64,000 nucleotides of DNA from an uncultured Bacteroidota bacterium (GTDB lineage Bacteria; Bacteroidota; Bacteroidia; B-17B0; Aurantibacillaceae), in NCBI GenBank assembly GCA_937873155.1, contig CALMVZ010000025.1:186001-250000 (forward strand), read 5' to 3'. The notes beneath the pieces are model-generated. The model was not told the origin of the DNA and ran no database searches. It saw only the letters and a list, made by a program, of their open reading frames with translations. Each line of letters opens with the position of its first letter. The first letter of the stretch is position 1. This document shows, piece by piece, positions 56,596 through 64,000 of the stretch. Position numbers and translations under genes: made by a program.

Positions 56596-58755
56596 ATGAA
56601 CTATTCAAGAATATTTGCAGCACTTGTCTTCTGCTTTATTGTCGGAGATGTCCTTTCCCAACAAAATCTGAAAGAGAACTTTACACCTTTGAAATCGGAA
56701 GGTGTGTTACCCGAAATATTTACTCAGAATATCCGTAATGTTATTAAAGCGGATATTACCGATCTGAATAAGAGTAAGGAAAAGGACAAGATGATCAAAA
56801 CTGTTTATTTAACAGAAGCGAATTACGAAATTGAAAAGATCGTAAAAAGCGGAAATACTCTTATCAACGATGAGATCACAAAGTACCTTAACAAATTAAA
56901 AGACATCGTCCTGAGTAATAATGCCGAACTTAAAGCCAAGCTGAATATTTTTACACTGAAATCAACTGTAGTTAATGCATATAGTTATGATAAAGGTTAT
57001 ATTTTCTTTGACGTAGGTTTGATCGCTCAGGCAGAAAGTGAAGCTCAATTAGCTTATATCTTATGTCATGAGATCTCGCATTATACAAAACGACATAACA
57101 TACAAGGTTACGTAAAGAACCGTCAGTTGGAGAAAGAAGTGTATGAGGGAAAAAGTACCGACGATATTATAATCGAAAAATGCCAGTATTCAAAAGAGAA
57201 CGAAAGTGAAGCCGATATGGAAGGCTTCAAATTATTTGAAGGTACCAATTACAATTTTATACAGGCACAAAAGGCATTTGATGTATTACAATACGCGCAT
57301 CTGCCATTTGAGTTGATCGAATTCAAAAAGAGTTTTTTAGAAACAGAGAACCTTAAGTTGCCGGCCGGTTATTTTCTGAAAGAGGTTTCATCAATAAGAA
57401 ATAATGGTTCTGATGACGACACAAAAAGCACTCACCCTAACACGGTAAAAAGAAAAGCTGCTATTGAAGATCTGATCAAAGCACGCGCAAATGAAGGGCG
57501 TGTAAACAATATAGCAGGTGAGGAATTATTTAAATACATTAGGGATCTTGCGAGGTTTGAATGCTGCAGGTTATATTTAAAGAACCGTGATTATCCCAAT
57601 GCATTATATGCAGCATATATTTTACGTGAAAAATATCCGGACAACAAATATCTGACGCAAGTCATCTCGAAGTGTTTGTATGCCATCACACTTTATAAAA
57701 AGGGAGATCTGCGGTATGGCAGTGATTCTTACCTGGAGAATGGCATCAGTAGTTACGACAAAGTGGAAAGTTTCCCGCAACAGATCTATCACCTGATAGA
57801 AAAAATGCCGGAGAATGAATGGACGATCGTTTCTCTCAACTACACTTACAGAGCCCATAAAAAATTCGAGTCAGATTCGCTTTTAAGCCGGTTATCAGAC
57901 AGTTTATTCGGTCTCATTGGTAGAACTAACTGGGGAATTGTAGATTTTGTGCGTACGAACAGAAAAGAAGTAAAGACTGAACCTGTTAAAGATACAACAA
58001 GCCCGAAATCGAAGACCGAATTGATAGCGAATCTCCAGAAAGAAAATAATTTCAAGAATTATGACACAGCGTATTATAAAGATGCATTTGTTGATCTGTT
58101 CATGACCGATAAAGAATTCGCAAGAAAATTCCCGACATCCGGGCCAACTGTTTCATCAAGTTCAGGTTTTAGTGATTATAAACCCCGCTCTTATTCCACA
58201 AGTAAGAAAGCAATGAAAAAAGGGAATCGCTATAAAGAAATGGAAAAGGTCAGCAAGGTGATCACGCTTGAACCATTCTATGTCATTATCAATACAAATG
58301 AAAAAATTTCTGAAAGTGTTGAAGCTGACGAAAAACAAGAGATCCTCATCAATACCATTAACACTTGTGCGGGTAAGCAAAACTTTGAACTGGTTACATT
58401 GGATCCGGGATTGATCACCGCAACTGATGTGAGTAAAATGAATGATTATTCTGTGATCAATGATTGGATCTATGAGCGCTTTGATGCTTACGAGAATTCT
58501 AAAAGTTCGGTACCTATTTTAGGTACAGATGAGATCAGGGACATTACAAAAAAGTACGGCACTACGCACATTCTTAAAACAGGAATCGGCTATGTGAAAG
58601 GCAAGAAAAAATATACAGTGTTCTATGCGGCCATTTACGATATGAGAACCAACAAAATGGTTTACCTGAAGCAGGAAGTTTTCAAAGGCAAACCAAACAA
58701 GGATCTTATAAATGCCAAGATGTATCAATTGTTTTACGAACTAAAGAACGGCTAG
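56596..58755 (+). CDS. M48-family zinc metalloprotease with long C-terminal extension
   Basis: 719 residues, signal peptide MNYSRIFAALVFCFIVGDVL. Zinc motif HExxH (H158-E159-xx-H162 in LCHEISHYTKRHN) and the downstream Glu ligand in ENESEADMEGF (about 205); VNAYSYDKGYIFFDVGL is the M48 start strand. Residues after about 330 form a region with no recognised domain (EKYPDNKYLTQVISKCLYA, GTDEIRDITKKYGTTHILKTG), including helical repeats and a small alpha/beta end. Probably a periplasmic quality-control protease; the extension may bind a partner encoded by the next gene. Confidence 0.85.
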   Translation: MNYSRIFAALVFCFIVGDVLSQQNLKENFTPLKSEGVLPEIFTQNIRNVIKADITDLNKSKEKDKMIKTVYLTEANYEIEKIVKSGNTLINDEITKYLNKLKDIVLSNNAELKAKLNIFTLKSTVVNAYSYDKGYIFFDVGLIAQAESEAQLAYILCHEISHYTKRHNIQGYVKNRQLEKEVYEGKSTDDIIIEKCQYSKENESEADMEGFKLFEGTNYNFIQAQKAFDVLQYAHLPFELIEFKKSFLETENLKLPAGYFLKEVSSIRNNGSDDDTKSTHPNTVKRKAAIEDLIKARANEGRVNNIAGEELFKYIRDLARFECCRLYLKNRDYPNALYAAYILREKYPDNKYLTQVISKCLYAITLYKKGDLRYGSDSYLENGISSYDKVESFPQQIYHLIEKMPENEWTIVSLNYTYRAHKKFESDSLLSRLSDSLFGLIGRTNWGIVDFVRTNRKEVKTEPVKDTTSPKSKTELIANLQKENNFKNYDTAYYKDAFVDLFMTDKEFARKFPTSGPTVSSSSGFSDYKPRSYSTSKKAMKKGNRYKEMEKVSKVITLEPFYVIINTNEKISESVEADEKQEILINTINTCAGKQNFELVTLDPGLITATDVSKMNDYSVINDWIYERFDAYENSKSSVPILGTDEIRDITKKYGTTHILKTGIGYVKGKKKYTVFYAAIYDMRTNKMVYLKQEVFKGKPNKDLINAKMYQLFYELKNG

Positions 58756-58757
58756 AC

Positions 58758-59588
58758 ATGAAAAGGATATTTTTTTATTTTCTGTTTTTAGTATTTGCAT
58801 CAAGTGTAGTTGCACAAATTGGCCCCGGGTATCTTGGTAAGCGTTTTATGCTTGGTTACGGTTTTCATTTTAGCCCTGCTATCTTAGGTTCTAACGGATC
58901 AGAAGGTTCTATTATAGGAAGAGGTCCGCATTCGTTAGGCGGAGATCCTGCTTTTAATTCTACTCATGACGGCTTTCTTGAATTTGCATTCAAGAACAGG
59001 ACGAGTGTAGGGCTTTCCTGCAGATATTATAATTCAACTTTCGATAATTCTACAAGCGTATATGGTTATACTTTTACACCAAACGGACAACAATATATTC
59101 TTAGCGGCGAGCCGGGTGGTTTTTACCAGATCAAAGGACTCAATTATGCTTTGTATTTTAAATTCTATAATAAGCGTTATGTAGCTCCCTGGGGTCGTTA
59201 TTTCCTGCTCGGACCTGTTGTGAACACATATAGATCTTTTTATGATCCAGGTATTATGAAGCTTGAAACAACAGATGGTTCAGGAGGCGCTAAGATCCGT
59301 ATAGATAATTTTGGGGCACAAGGTGAGTTATATGCCAGGGGCGATCTTTTATTCGGATGGGGAAGGAACCGCATGATCGGGAATCGCGTGACGATTGATT
59401 ATGGGGTTAATTTCCAGTTAGTAGCTTTAGGCTTTATTTTATGGGATGCAATCGGTGAATCCCCTTTCGACATCTTCTCAGAGGTGCAGACCACTAATTA
59501 TAATTATATAGAAAAAACTTCGAAGCGCAGGGTACGCGAGGTGAACAAACTAAATGTATTTGTAAAAGTTGGTGTGCTGCTTTTTTAG
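58758..59588 (+). CDS. Secreted outer-membrane-type hypothetical protein
   Basis: 276 residues; signal peptide MKRIFFYFLFLVFASSVVAQ. Gly- and aromatic-rich strands (GKRFMLGYGFHFSPAI, KNRTSVGLSCRYYNSTF, LYFKFYNKRYVAPWGRYFLLG, DYGVNFQLVALGF) suggest a small barrel. It begins 2 bp after the M48 stop, so the two are probably translated from one mRNA. Its stop overlaps the convergent gene's stop (TTAG). Confidence 0.78.
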   Translation: MKRIFFYFLFLVFASSVVAQIGPGYLGKRFMLGYGFHFSPAILGSNGSEGSIIGRGPHSLGGDPAFNSTHDGFLEFAFKNRTSVGLSCRYYNSTFDNSTSVYGYTFTPNGQQYILSGEPGGFYQIKGLNYALYFKFYNKRYVAPWGRYFLLGPVVNTYRSFYDPGIMKLETTDGSGGAKIRIDNFGAQGELYARGDLLFGWGRNRMIGNRVTIDYGVNFQLVALGFILWDAIGESPFDIFSEVQTTNYNYIEKTSKRRVREVNKLNVFVKVGVLLF

Positions 59589-60772
59589 CTCTTTAAATTG
59601 AGTTTATTCTCTAAAGGATAGGAGTACATTTTGATAAGTATTCCTTTGAGCATTTCTGCTTCTCCTTTTTGTGGTTCCGTGATCTTATTAAGGTATGAGA
59701 TAAAATCTTCTTTTTCTTTAGAAGTATGATTGTTTTCGAATACGTTGGTTTGCCGGTTAAGATCGTAAGCAATGTAATTTACGGGATTTAATTTATAATC
59801 AGTATAAATGCGTTTGTCGATAAGTGCGGCTAATTGTTTGATCTTTTCGTTATCGTTATTAAATTTATTTATTTCAACTAATTCTTCCTGAATTGGTTTC
59901 CCAAATGCAAGATGTATTTTACCTTTCGGTTGTTTTATTCCTGTAATAATGCTGTTCAGGTCTTCTCCCTGGGCTTTTACATATTTACTGTGCAAGTCTG
60001 ACAGATATAATTCCTGGGCCTTTAAAATATCACAAGGTTCATATTCGTAACTGATCGTTAATGGAACAATATTCAATTCCGAAAAATTCTGCAGGAAATC
60101 TTTCCCGCCGCTCATGCCAAGCATTTTTAAAAGGCCGGTCTGTGTTTGATCGTTCCCATCCTTAGTGCGGCCGTTTCTTTGTGCGATCCACACACTTGTT
60201 TTTTTGTCAATTAAGGTATGACGGATATAAGCACTTAATTCTTTTGAGATATCATATAGTTCTTTGGCATTTCCTTCCCGTTTTACAGTGAACATCCGGT
60301 TCATCCGTCCGAAATCAGTTATAAAACCCTGGTCCATTAAATTACTTCCAAATGTGATCTCGGAAGTCTCAAACGATTCTTTCTCTAAAATAATTTGTAG
60401 AAGCGCACTATCCAATAAAATATCGCGGTGATTGGCGATAAATAAATAAGACTTGTTACGGTCTAAATTCTCAATACCGCTCCAGGTTAATCCTGCTGAA
60501 CTCATTTTTACAATGCTCCATATTGCGTGCGACATGTAGCCTGTCTGGAAATCGTAAATATTCTTTGTGTTGTGTGCTTTAGCTAAAGCTTCATCTTTGG
60601 TAATGCCGGGCCACAGGTAAGATACTAATTGAAAATACAAAGGGTCGCCTGACATGCGATGCATAACCTGGGTGGCTTCACTATCATAGAATGGACGAAG
60701 CGCATCGAAATTGAATTCCTTTGCGAAATCTGATATGTGTGACGGTTTTTCAACCGTGAATTTTTTCATCAT
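59585..60772 (-). CDS. 1-acyl-glycerol-phosphate acyltransferase-like protein (PlsC fold)
   Basis: 395 residues. Acyltransferase motif NHRDILLDS (HxxxxD block) in YLFIANHRDILLDSAL and FGRMNRMFTVKREGNAKELYD, then IAQRNGRTKDGND and the block IVPLTISYEYEP. Together with the two upstream genes it is encoded on the minus strand with 2-bp gaps. PlsC-like acyltransferases occur in flexirubin/aryl-polyene clusters and in lipid synthesis; context favours the former, by inference. Confidence 0.85.
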   Translation of the reverse strand: MMKKFTVEKPSHISDFAKEFNFDALRPFYDSEATQVMHRMSGDPLYFQLVSYLWPGITKDEALAKAHNTKNIYDFQTGYMSHAIWSIVKMSSAGLTWSGIENLDRNKSYLFIANHRDILLDSALLQIILEKESFETSEITFGSNLMDQGFITDFGRMNRMFTVKREGNAKELYDISKELSAYIRHTLIDKKTSVWIAQRNGRTKDGNDQTQTGLLKMLGMSGGKDFLQNFSELNIVPLTISYEYEPCDILKAQELYLSDLHSKYVKAQGEDLNSIITGIKQPKGKIHLAFGKPIQEELVEINKFNNDNEKIKQLAALIDKRIYTDYKLNPVNYIAYDLNRQTNVFENNHTSKEKEDFISYLNKITEPQKGEAEMLKGILIKMYSYPLENKLNLKS

Positions 60773-60774
60773 AA

Positions 60775-62073
60775 TTATTGCTTCTTTCTTTTGTCAAAAA
60801 ATGTAATGGGTTTGCGGCTCATTTCAGGAAACTGGACCTTAGTGATATTTTCCGGTGTTTCTGTTTTGATGTTTGGAGCAACGCGCAATTTCGCACGGAA
60901 GTGATCTTTCAATTCCTTTTCAAAATTCTGAGGAGGATCAATAACGCCAACGGTTATGCTGATCTCATCCGTTTCTATATCATTGGTATAAACTTCAATA
61001 AAATAATTTTTTATATACGGGACATGATTTAAAATATCATAAAGCGACGGCGGATACAAACTTGTTCCTTTGAATTTTATCATTTGTTGTTTGCGGCCTA
61101 ATATCGGGCTCAAACGCATAGTTGATCTTCCGCAACTACAAGGTTCGGTATGCGCTATGCAAACGTCTCCGGTTTTAAAGCGGAGTAGTGGCATTCCTTC
61201 TACACCTAATGTGGTTACTGTTAATTCACCGGGCTCACCGTTCTTTACAGGTTTGTTCGCCTCGTCCAATAATTCAATTATTAATAATTCAGGATGGTGA
61301 TGTCCGCCTTTCCCGGCTTTACATTCTGTGAATGCAGCGCCCATTTCTGTTGAAGCATAGGTGCTGAACAATTCAACATCCCATTTTTCTTTAATCCGTT
61401 TGCCTAAAGTGTTCAATGAAAAATCTTCATTGCGTATGCTCTCTCCAATGCAAACTATTTTTTTGACCGAACAATTCTTATAATCGATATTATTTTGTTC
61501 AGCGAACTCAATTAACTTTAAAACGAATGACGGAACGGCAATGGCAATAGTCGGATTTAATCTTTTGATCGTGTCCCATTGAAATTCCGGCATACCATTA
61601 CCTACACGTATAACCCCAGCGCCCATTTGTTTGATGCCTAAAAAATAAGCAAGCCCTGCCATGAAACGGCGATCAAGAGTTGTCATTAATTGAAATACAT
61701 CATCACTCGTTGCTCCTGTACACGCTAAAGAAATATTCTCGTTGTAAGCTAAACGTTCAAGGTCATTATTAGTTAATGCAAAAGTTAAAGGATCACCCAA
61801 CGTGCCGCTTGTAGTTACGTAATCAATGATCTTGTTCGGTGCAACACAGATAAAATCTTTATTGAATTTGTAAAGATCATCTTTTGTGGTGACAGGAATT
61901 TTAGTCAGATCATCGATCGTGTTTATCGAACCGGCATTTATAGTATTAGCTTTAAACAGATTTTTATAATAAGTAGAATAGGAAATAGTATACGCGATCA
62001 GGTCTTTCAGTTTTTTCTCCTGGAAGGACTTTATTTCCTGCACGGTTCCTTTTTCTATTGCTGGGATGGACAT
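60775..62073 (-). CDS. Phenylacetate-CoA-ligase-like AMP-forming enzyme
   Basis: 432 residues. PaaK-type adenylation motifs: YVTTSGTLGDPLTFALT (P-loop), STYASTEMGAAFTECKAG (ATP/substrate site), GELTVTTLGVEGMPLLRFKTGD and CSCGRSTMRLSPILGRKQQMIKFKG, with the CxCG zinc-like pair. It activates an aryl or acyl acid. It follows a non-coding gap of 59 bp after the C45 hydrolase and precedes the acyltransferase by 2 bp. The substrate is not known. Confidence 0.88.
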   Translation of the reverse strand: MSIPAIEKGTVQEIKSFQEKKLKDLIAYTISYSTYYKNLFKANTINAGSINTIDDLTKIPVTTKDDLYKFNKDFICVAPNKIIDYVTTSGTLGDPLTFALTNNDLERLAYNENISLACTGATSDDVFQLMTTLDRRFMAGLAYFLGIKQMGAGVIRVGNGMPEFQWDTIKRLNPTIAIAVPSFVLKLIEFAEQNNIDYKNCSVKKIVCIGESIRNEDFSLNTLGKRIKEKWDVELFSTYASTEMGAAFTECKAGKGGHHHPELLIIELLDEANKPVKNGEPGELTVTTLGVEGMPLLRFKTGDVCIAHTEPCSCGRSTMRLSPILGRKQQMIKFKGTSLYPPSLYDILNHVPYIKNYFIEVYTNDIETDEISITVGVIDPPQNFEKELKDHFRAKLRVAPNIKTETPENITKVQFPEMSRKPITFFDKRKKQ

Positions 62074-62092
62074 TCTTAGGTACTGAATTCTA

Positions 62093-62108
62093 CCGCCAAA
62101 TTAGTAAA
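62093..62108. repeat. 16-bp sequence also present at 54747-54762
   Basis: CGCCAAATTAGTAAAA occurs here, 20 bp upstream of the PaaK-like start, and at 54747-54762, 120 bp upstream of the minus gene ending at 53812. A shared regulatory site is possible; chance is not excluded. Confidence 0.35.
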
Positions 62109-62132
62109 ATATACGCCAATACAAAACAATAA

Positions 62133-63836
62133 TTAAAAGCGGGGTTTTAGATGTTTAAAGCAGATCATCATGTCTTTTTTGATCTGGTTTTCTTCTTTTA
62201 CTGAGGCGATTTCTTTGGTCAGCGCCATTTTGTAATAATTGAAAGCTGTTTCGTAATTGTACACCGATCTGTAATAATCACCCAGGACCTGGTAAGTGTA
62301 ATAGCTTTGAGGATTACTCTCAAGGAAGGCAGCTTCAAATTTACCATCCAGGAAAATATAGCCTGGCGCTTTGGTTAAGAATTGTATGTAGTTCTTTAAA
62401 TTCTTGAATTGAACGAATTGACGATAGGCTTCTGTTTTCAAAAAATCATCAGCCGGAATAGTGAGAGAATCTGTTGTGATCTCTTCCTCTTCTTCCAATG
62501 AAGAATAGTTCTTAAATACCTTATTCAGATCATAACAAACAAATTTACCGCACTGGTAAGGATTGGCTGACACCCACATTAAACCTTGTTTGGGTTTGAA
62601 GATCACTCCGTGATGCGCGATCAATTGGTTCATAGCTTTTTCATTTCCCAACCCAATATTTTTATCATTGATACCCCTTTGATCCCTTAGGATCTTAGCG
62701 GCCGACAAATGATCTATTTTGTTTTTTTGAGATAACAATTGTTTTAATCTGATCTTACGGTAGAGAGAAGAGCTTTCGTTTAAATTTTTCAGATTAGAAA
62801 GTTCATTAGAGAATTCTTTTCCCTGGTAATGATTAGAACAGAGGATTTCATTACTCTTAGCATCATAAACATCCATAGCGGTTGGAGTTTTTTCGACGAT
62901 AATGGCATTATTATCCGCCGCACTTCCGATCAAAATACTTTCTGAAACAAACACATTCCGCTTTTTACAAATAGCAACAGCTTCGTAAATATTCCTGGCA
63001 TATTGTAAAATTTCCCTTGCTAAAAGCGCAATAGGCGTTGCGGCATCTGTGGGAATTTGACTTTTAGCAGCGTTGATAGTAACCGTAATTCCTTTTTCAT
63101 TCATTCCGCTCGCAGCGCCAATAAACCCGGCCCAGGTTATTGTTGCAAATTTATAACCTTGTTTTGGATGTGTGAATTGAACGATCTTGTTGATGGCAAA
63201 TTCATCACCGCTGAAAAAATCAAAATTCCTTGCAATTAATAATTCACCGTCAGCACTCCTGTCATTCCAGACACCAAACGATGTACAACCAACGGTCATA
63301 TTCTTATCCTGCAAAGCATGTCCGATATCATGAGCGCCATGATAATTTAAAATGCGGTGGTATTTGGGCCCGACAAAATCATATTTATCCGAGGCAAAAC
63401 GAGAGATGCCGTAAATTTCTTCTTTGTATTCATCCGTAATGTTATCAGGTAAGTGCCTGTTAAAATAGGCGACAAAGAATTTTAAGAATTTCAAATAATT
63501 CAGGTCAGGAATTAAAACCTGTATCTGATGAATAAAAGCATCTTCCTGGAATTGCGCCAACTCTTTTGTTAAATGTCCGTTCGCAGCGCCTCTTTCAAAA
63601 CCATTTCCTGAAACATATAATTCCCATAAGCCGCTTTCACTTTGCTTTAACCAGCCATTGCTAACAGTATAAAATGTTTCCGAATGCTGAACACGTTCCT
63701 GCTTTATAATGGAGTTGTCTGCAATTTTAGGTTCCGGAATTTGAATGGCGATAATAAAATAAACAGCAAAGCCAAGTATCAGAACAAGAAATACCAAAAA
63801 ACTTCTGAAGACTATCCTGAAAATTTTCTTGAGCAT
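62133..63836 (-). CDS. C45-family peptidase / acyl-transferase-type Ntn hydrolase, membrane anchored
   Basis: 567 residues. One N-terminal TM helix (about 10-32), then an Ntn-hydrolase core with nucleophile C184 in MTVGCTSFGVWNDR, ARNFDFFSGDE, and GMNEKGITVTINAAK, as in acyl-CoA:isopenicillin N acyltransferases. A C-terminal TPR-like end (YTYQVLGDYYRSVYNYETAFNYYKMAL) follows. Such C45 proteins are a regular member of flexirubin-type pigment clusters. It lies between the phytoene-desaturase-like and the PaaK-like genes. Confidence 0.85.
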   Translation of the reverse strand: MLKKIFRIVFRSFLVFLVLILGFAVYFIIAIQIPEPKIADNSIIKQERVQHSETFYTVSNGWLKQSESGLWELYVSGNGFERGAANGHLTKELAQFQEDAFIHQIQVLIPDLNYLKFLKFFVAYFNRHLPDNITDEYKEEIYGISRFASDKYDFVGPKYHRILNYHGAHDIGHALQDKNMTVGCTSFGVWNDRSADGELLIARNFDFFSGDEFAINKIVQFTHPKQGYKFATITWAGFIGAASGMNEKGITVTINAAKSQIPTDAATPIALLAREILQYARNIYEAVAICKKRNVFVSESILIGSAADNNAIIVEKTPTAMDVYDAKSNEILCSNHYQGKEFSNELSNLKNLNESSSLYRKIRLKQLLSQKNKIDHLSAAKILRDQRGINDKNIGLGNEKAMNQLIAHHGVIFKPKQGLMWVSANPYQCGKFVCYDLNKVFKNYSSLEEEEEITTDSLTIPADDFLKTEAYRQFVQFKNLKNYIQFLTKAPGYIFLDGKFEAAFLESNPQSYYTYQVLGDYYRSVYNYETAFNYYKMALTKEIASVKEENQIKKDMMICFKHLKPRF

Positions 63837-63873
63837 GTTCTGCTAATTTACGAATAATAAAGGTTGGGGCAGC

Positions 63874-64000
63874 TTAAACTTTAGGCTGAGTACTGAATTT
63901 TTTCTTCGCTGCTTTGCAGATCACTTTGGTAACATCACGTCCCGTTTTAATGGCAATTGGTAATCCGCCACCGGGCTGGTTCCAGTGACTGCTGAAGTAG
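63874..64000 (-). CDS. Phytoene-desaturase/carotenoid-isomerase-like FAD oxidoreductase, C-terminal end (cut by window)
   Basis: On the minus strand the frame runs from the window edge to TAA 63876-63874 and reads YFSSHWNQPGGGLPIAIKTG then RDVTKVICKAAKKKF. The W-x-x-PGGG-LPxAxxxGR sequence is the C-terminal FAD-binding signature of phytoene-desaturase/CrtISO-like oxidases. The next gene (C45 hydrolase) starts 37 bp away on the same strand, so the operon continues beyond the window. Confidence 0.75.
   Translation of the reverse strand, partial: YFSSHWNQPGGGLPIAIKTGRDVTKVICKAAKKKFSTQPKV

Noticed and set aside
1-64000. rRNA or tRNA genes, prophage, intact insertion sequences
   Set aside because: No tRNA cloverleaf, rRNA segment, integrase, transposase or phage structural gene was recognised on either strand in the gaps.

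Overview
The window is chromosomal DNA of a free-living member of the Bacteroidota (order not resolved). The evidence is the AT-rich composition, TAnnTTTG-type -7 promoter boxes (some with an upstream TTTG) in place of sigma70-like ones, start regions without obvious Shine-Dalgarno sequences, many secreted proteins ending their signal peptide in ..SQ or ..AQ, and family members typical of the phylum (GH3-like protein, PolX-like protein with degenerate polymerase residues, CxxC-less Mrp, C45 peptidase beside acyltransferase and AMP ligase). No rRNA, tRNA, CRISPR array, prophage or intact IS was seen.

Layout. 1-8.8 kb: end of secA, lnt, a decayed nucleotidyltransferase/partner pair, lpd, two secreted lipocalin-sized paralogs, clpX, pepT and a PLP-dependent desulfhydrase whose 5' end carries a dispersed palindrome. 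8.7-12.3 kb (minus): two outer-membrane-type paralogs, a membrane-anchored trypsin-like protease with an anti-sigma-like N-terminus, and its ECF sigma factor. 12.4-16.5 kb: two small lipoproteins, mrp, a NifU-like Fe-S protein, metF, ftsX. 16.5-19.8 kb (minus): cysQ (no normal start codon), lgt, two secreted paralogs. 19.9-26.6 kb: purN, rnr and a tightly overlapping set (PAP2 phosphatase, propeller protein, GNAT, polytopic protein). 26.7-30.3 kb: APC permease, SDR, barrel and MORN-like proteins. 30.3-32.6 kb: an accessory island with a HipBA module controlled by four copies of an 18-bp operator, plus a gene remnant, bordered by palindromic repeats. 32.6-42 kb: ferredoxin reductase, a 224-bp MITE-like element, GH3, PolX-like protein, ispD, a duplicated terminator module, a peptide-binding lipoprotein, exonuclease III. 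42-52 kb: a 1162-aa outer-membrane protein, a DAO oxidoreductase, a retropepsin-like protease/RimK/aspartoacylase/FAD-monooxygenase operon, methylmalonyl-CoA epimerase. 52-59.6 kb: tatA, gatA, a third member of the secreted paralog family, an M48 metalloprotease and partners. 59.6-64 kb (minus): acyltransferase, PaaK-like ligase, C45 hydrolase and the end of a phytoene-desaturase-like gene, probably the edge of a flexirubin/aryl-polyene-type pigment cluster.

Functional threads are envelope biogenesis (SecA, Lnt, Lgt, FtsX, TatA, many outer-membrane proteins), Fe-S and one-carbon metabolism (Mrp, NfuA-like, MetF, PurN) and protein quality control (ClpX, PepT, M48, trypsin-like protease). The most unusual content is non-coding: the HipBA operator array, the MITE-like element, the duplicated terminator cassette, and dispersed palindromes that intrude into coding ends.
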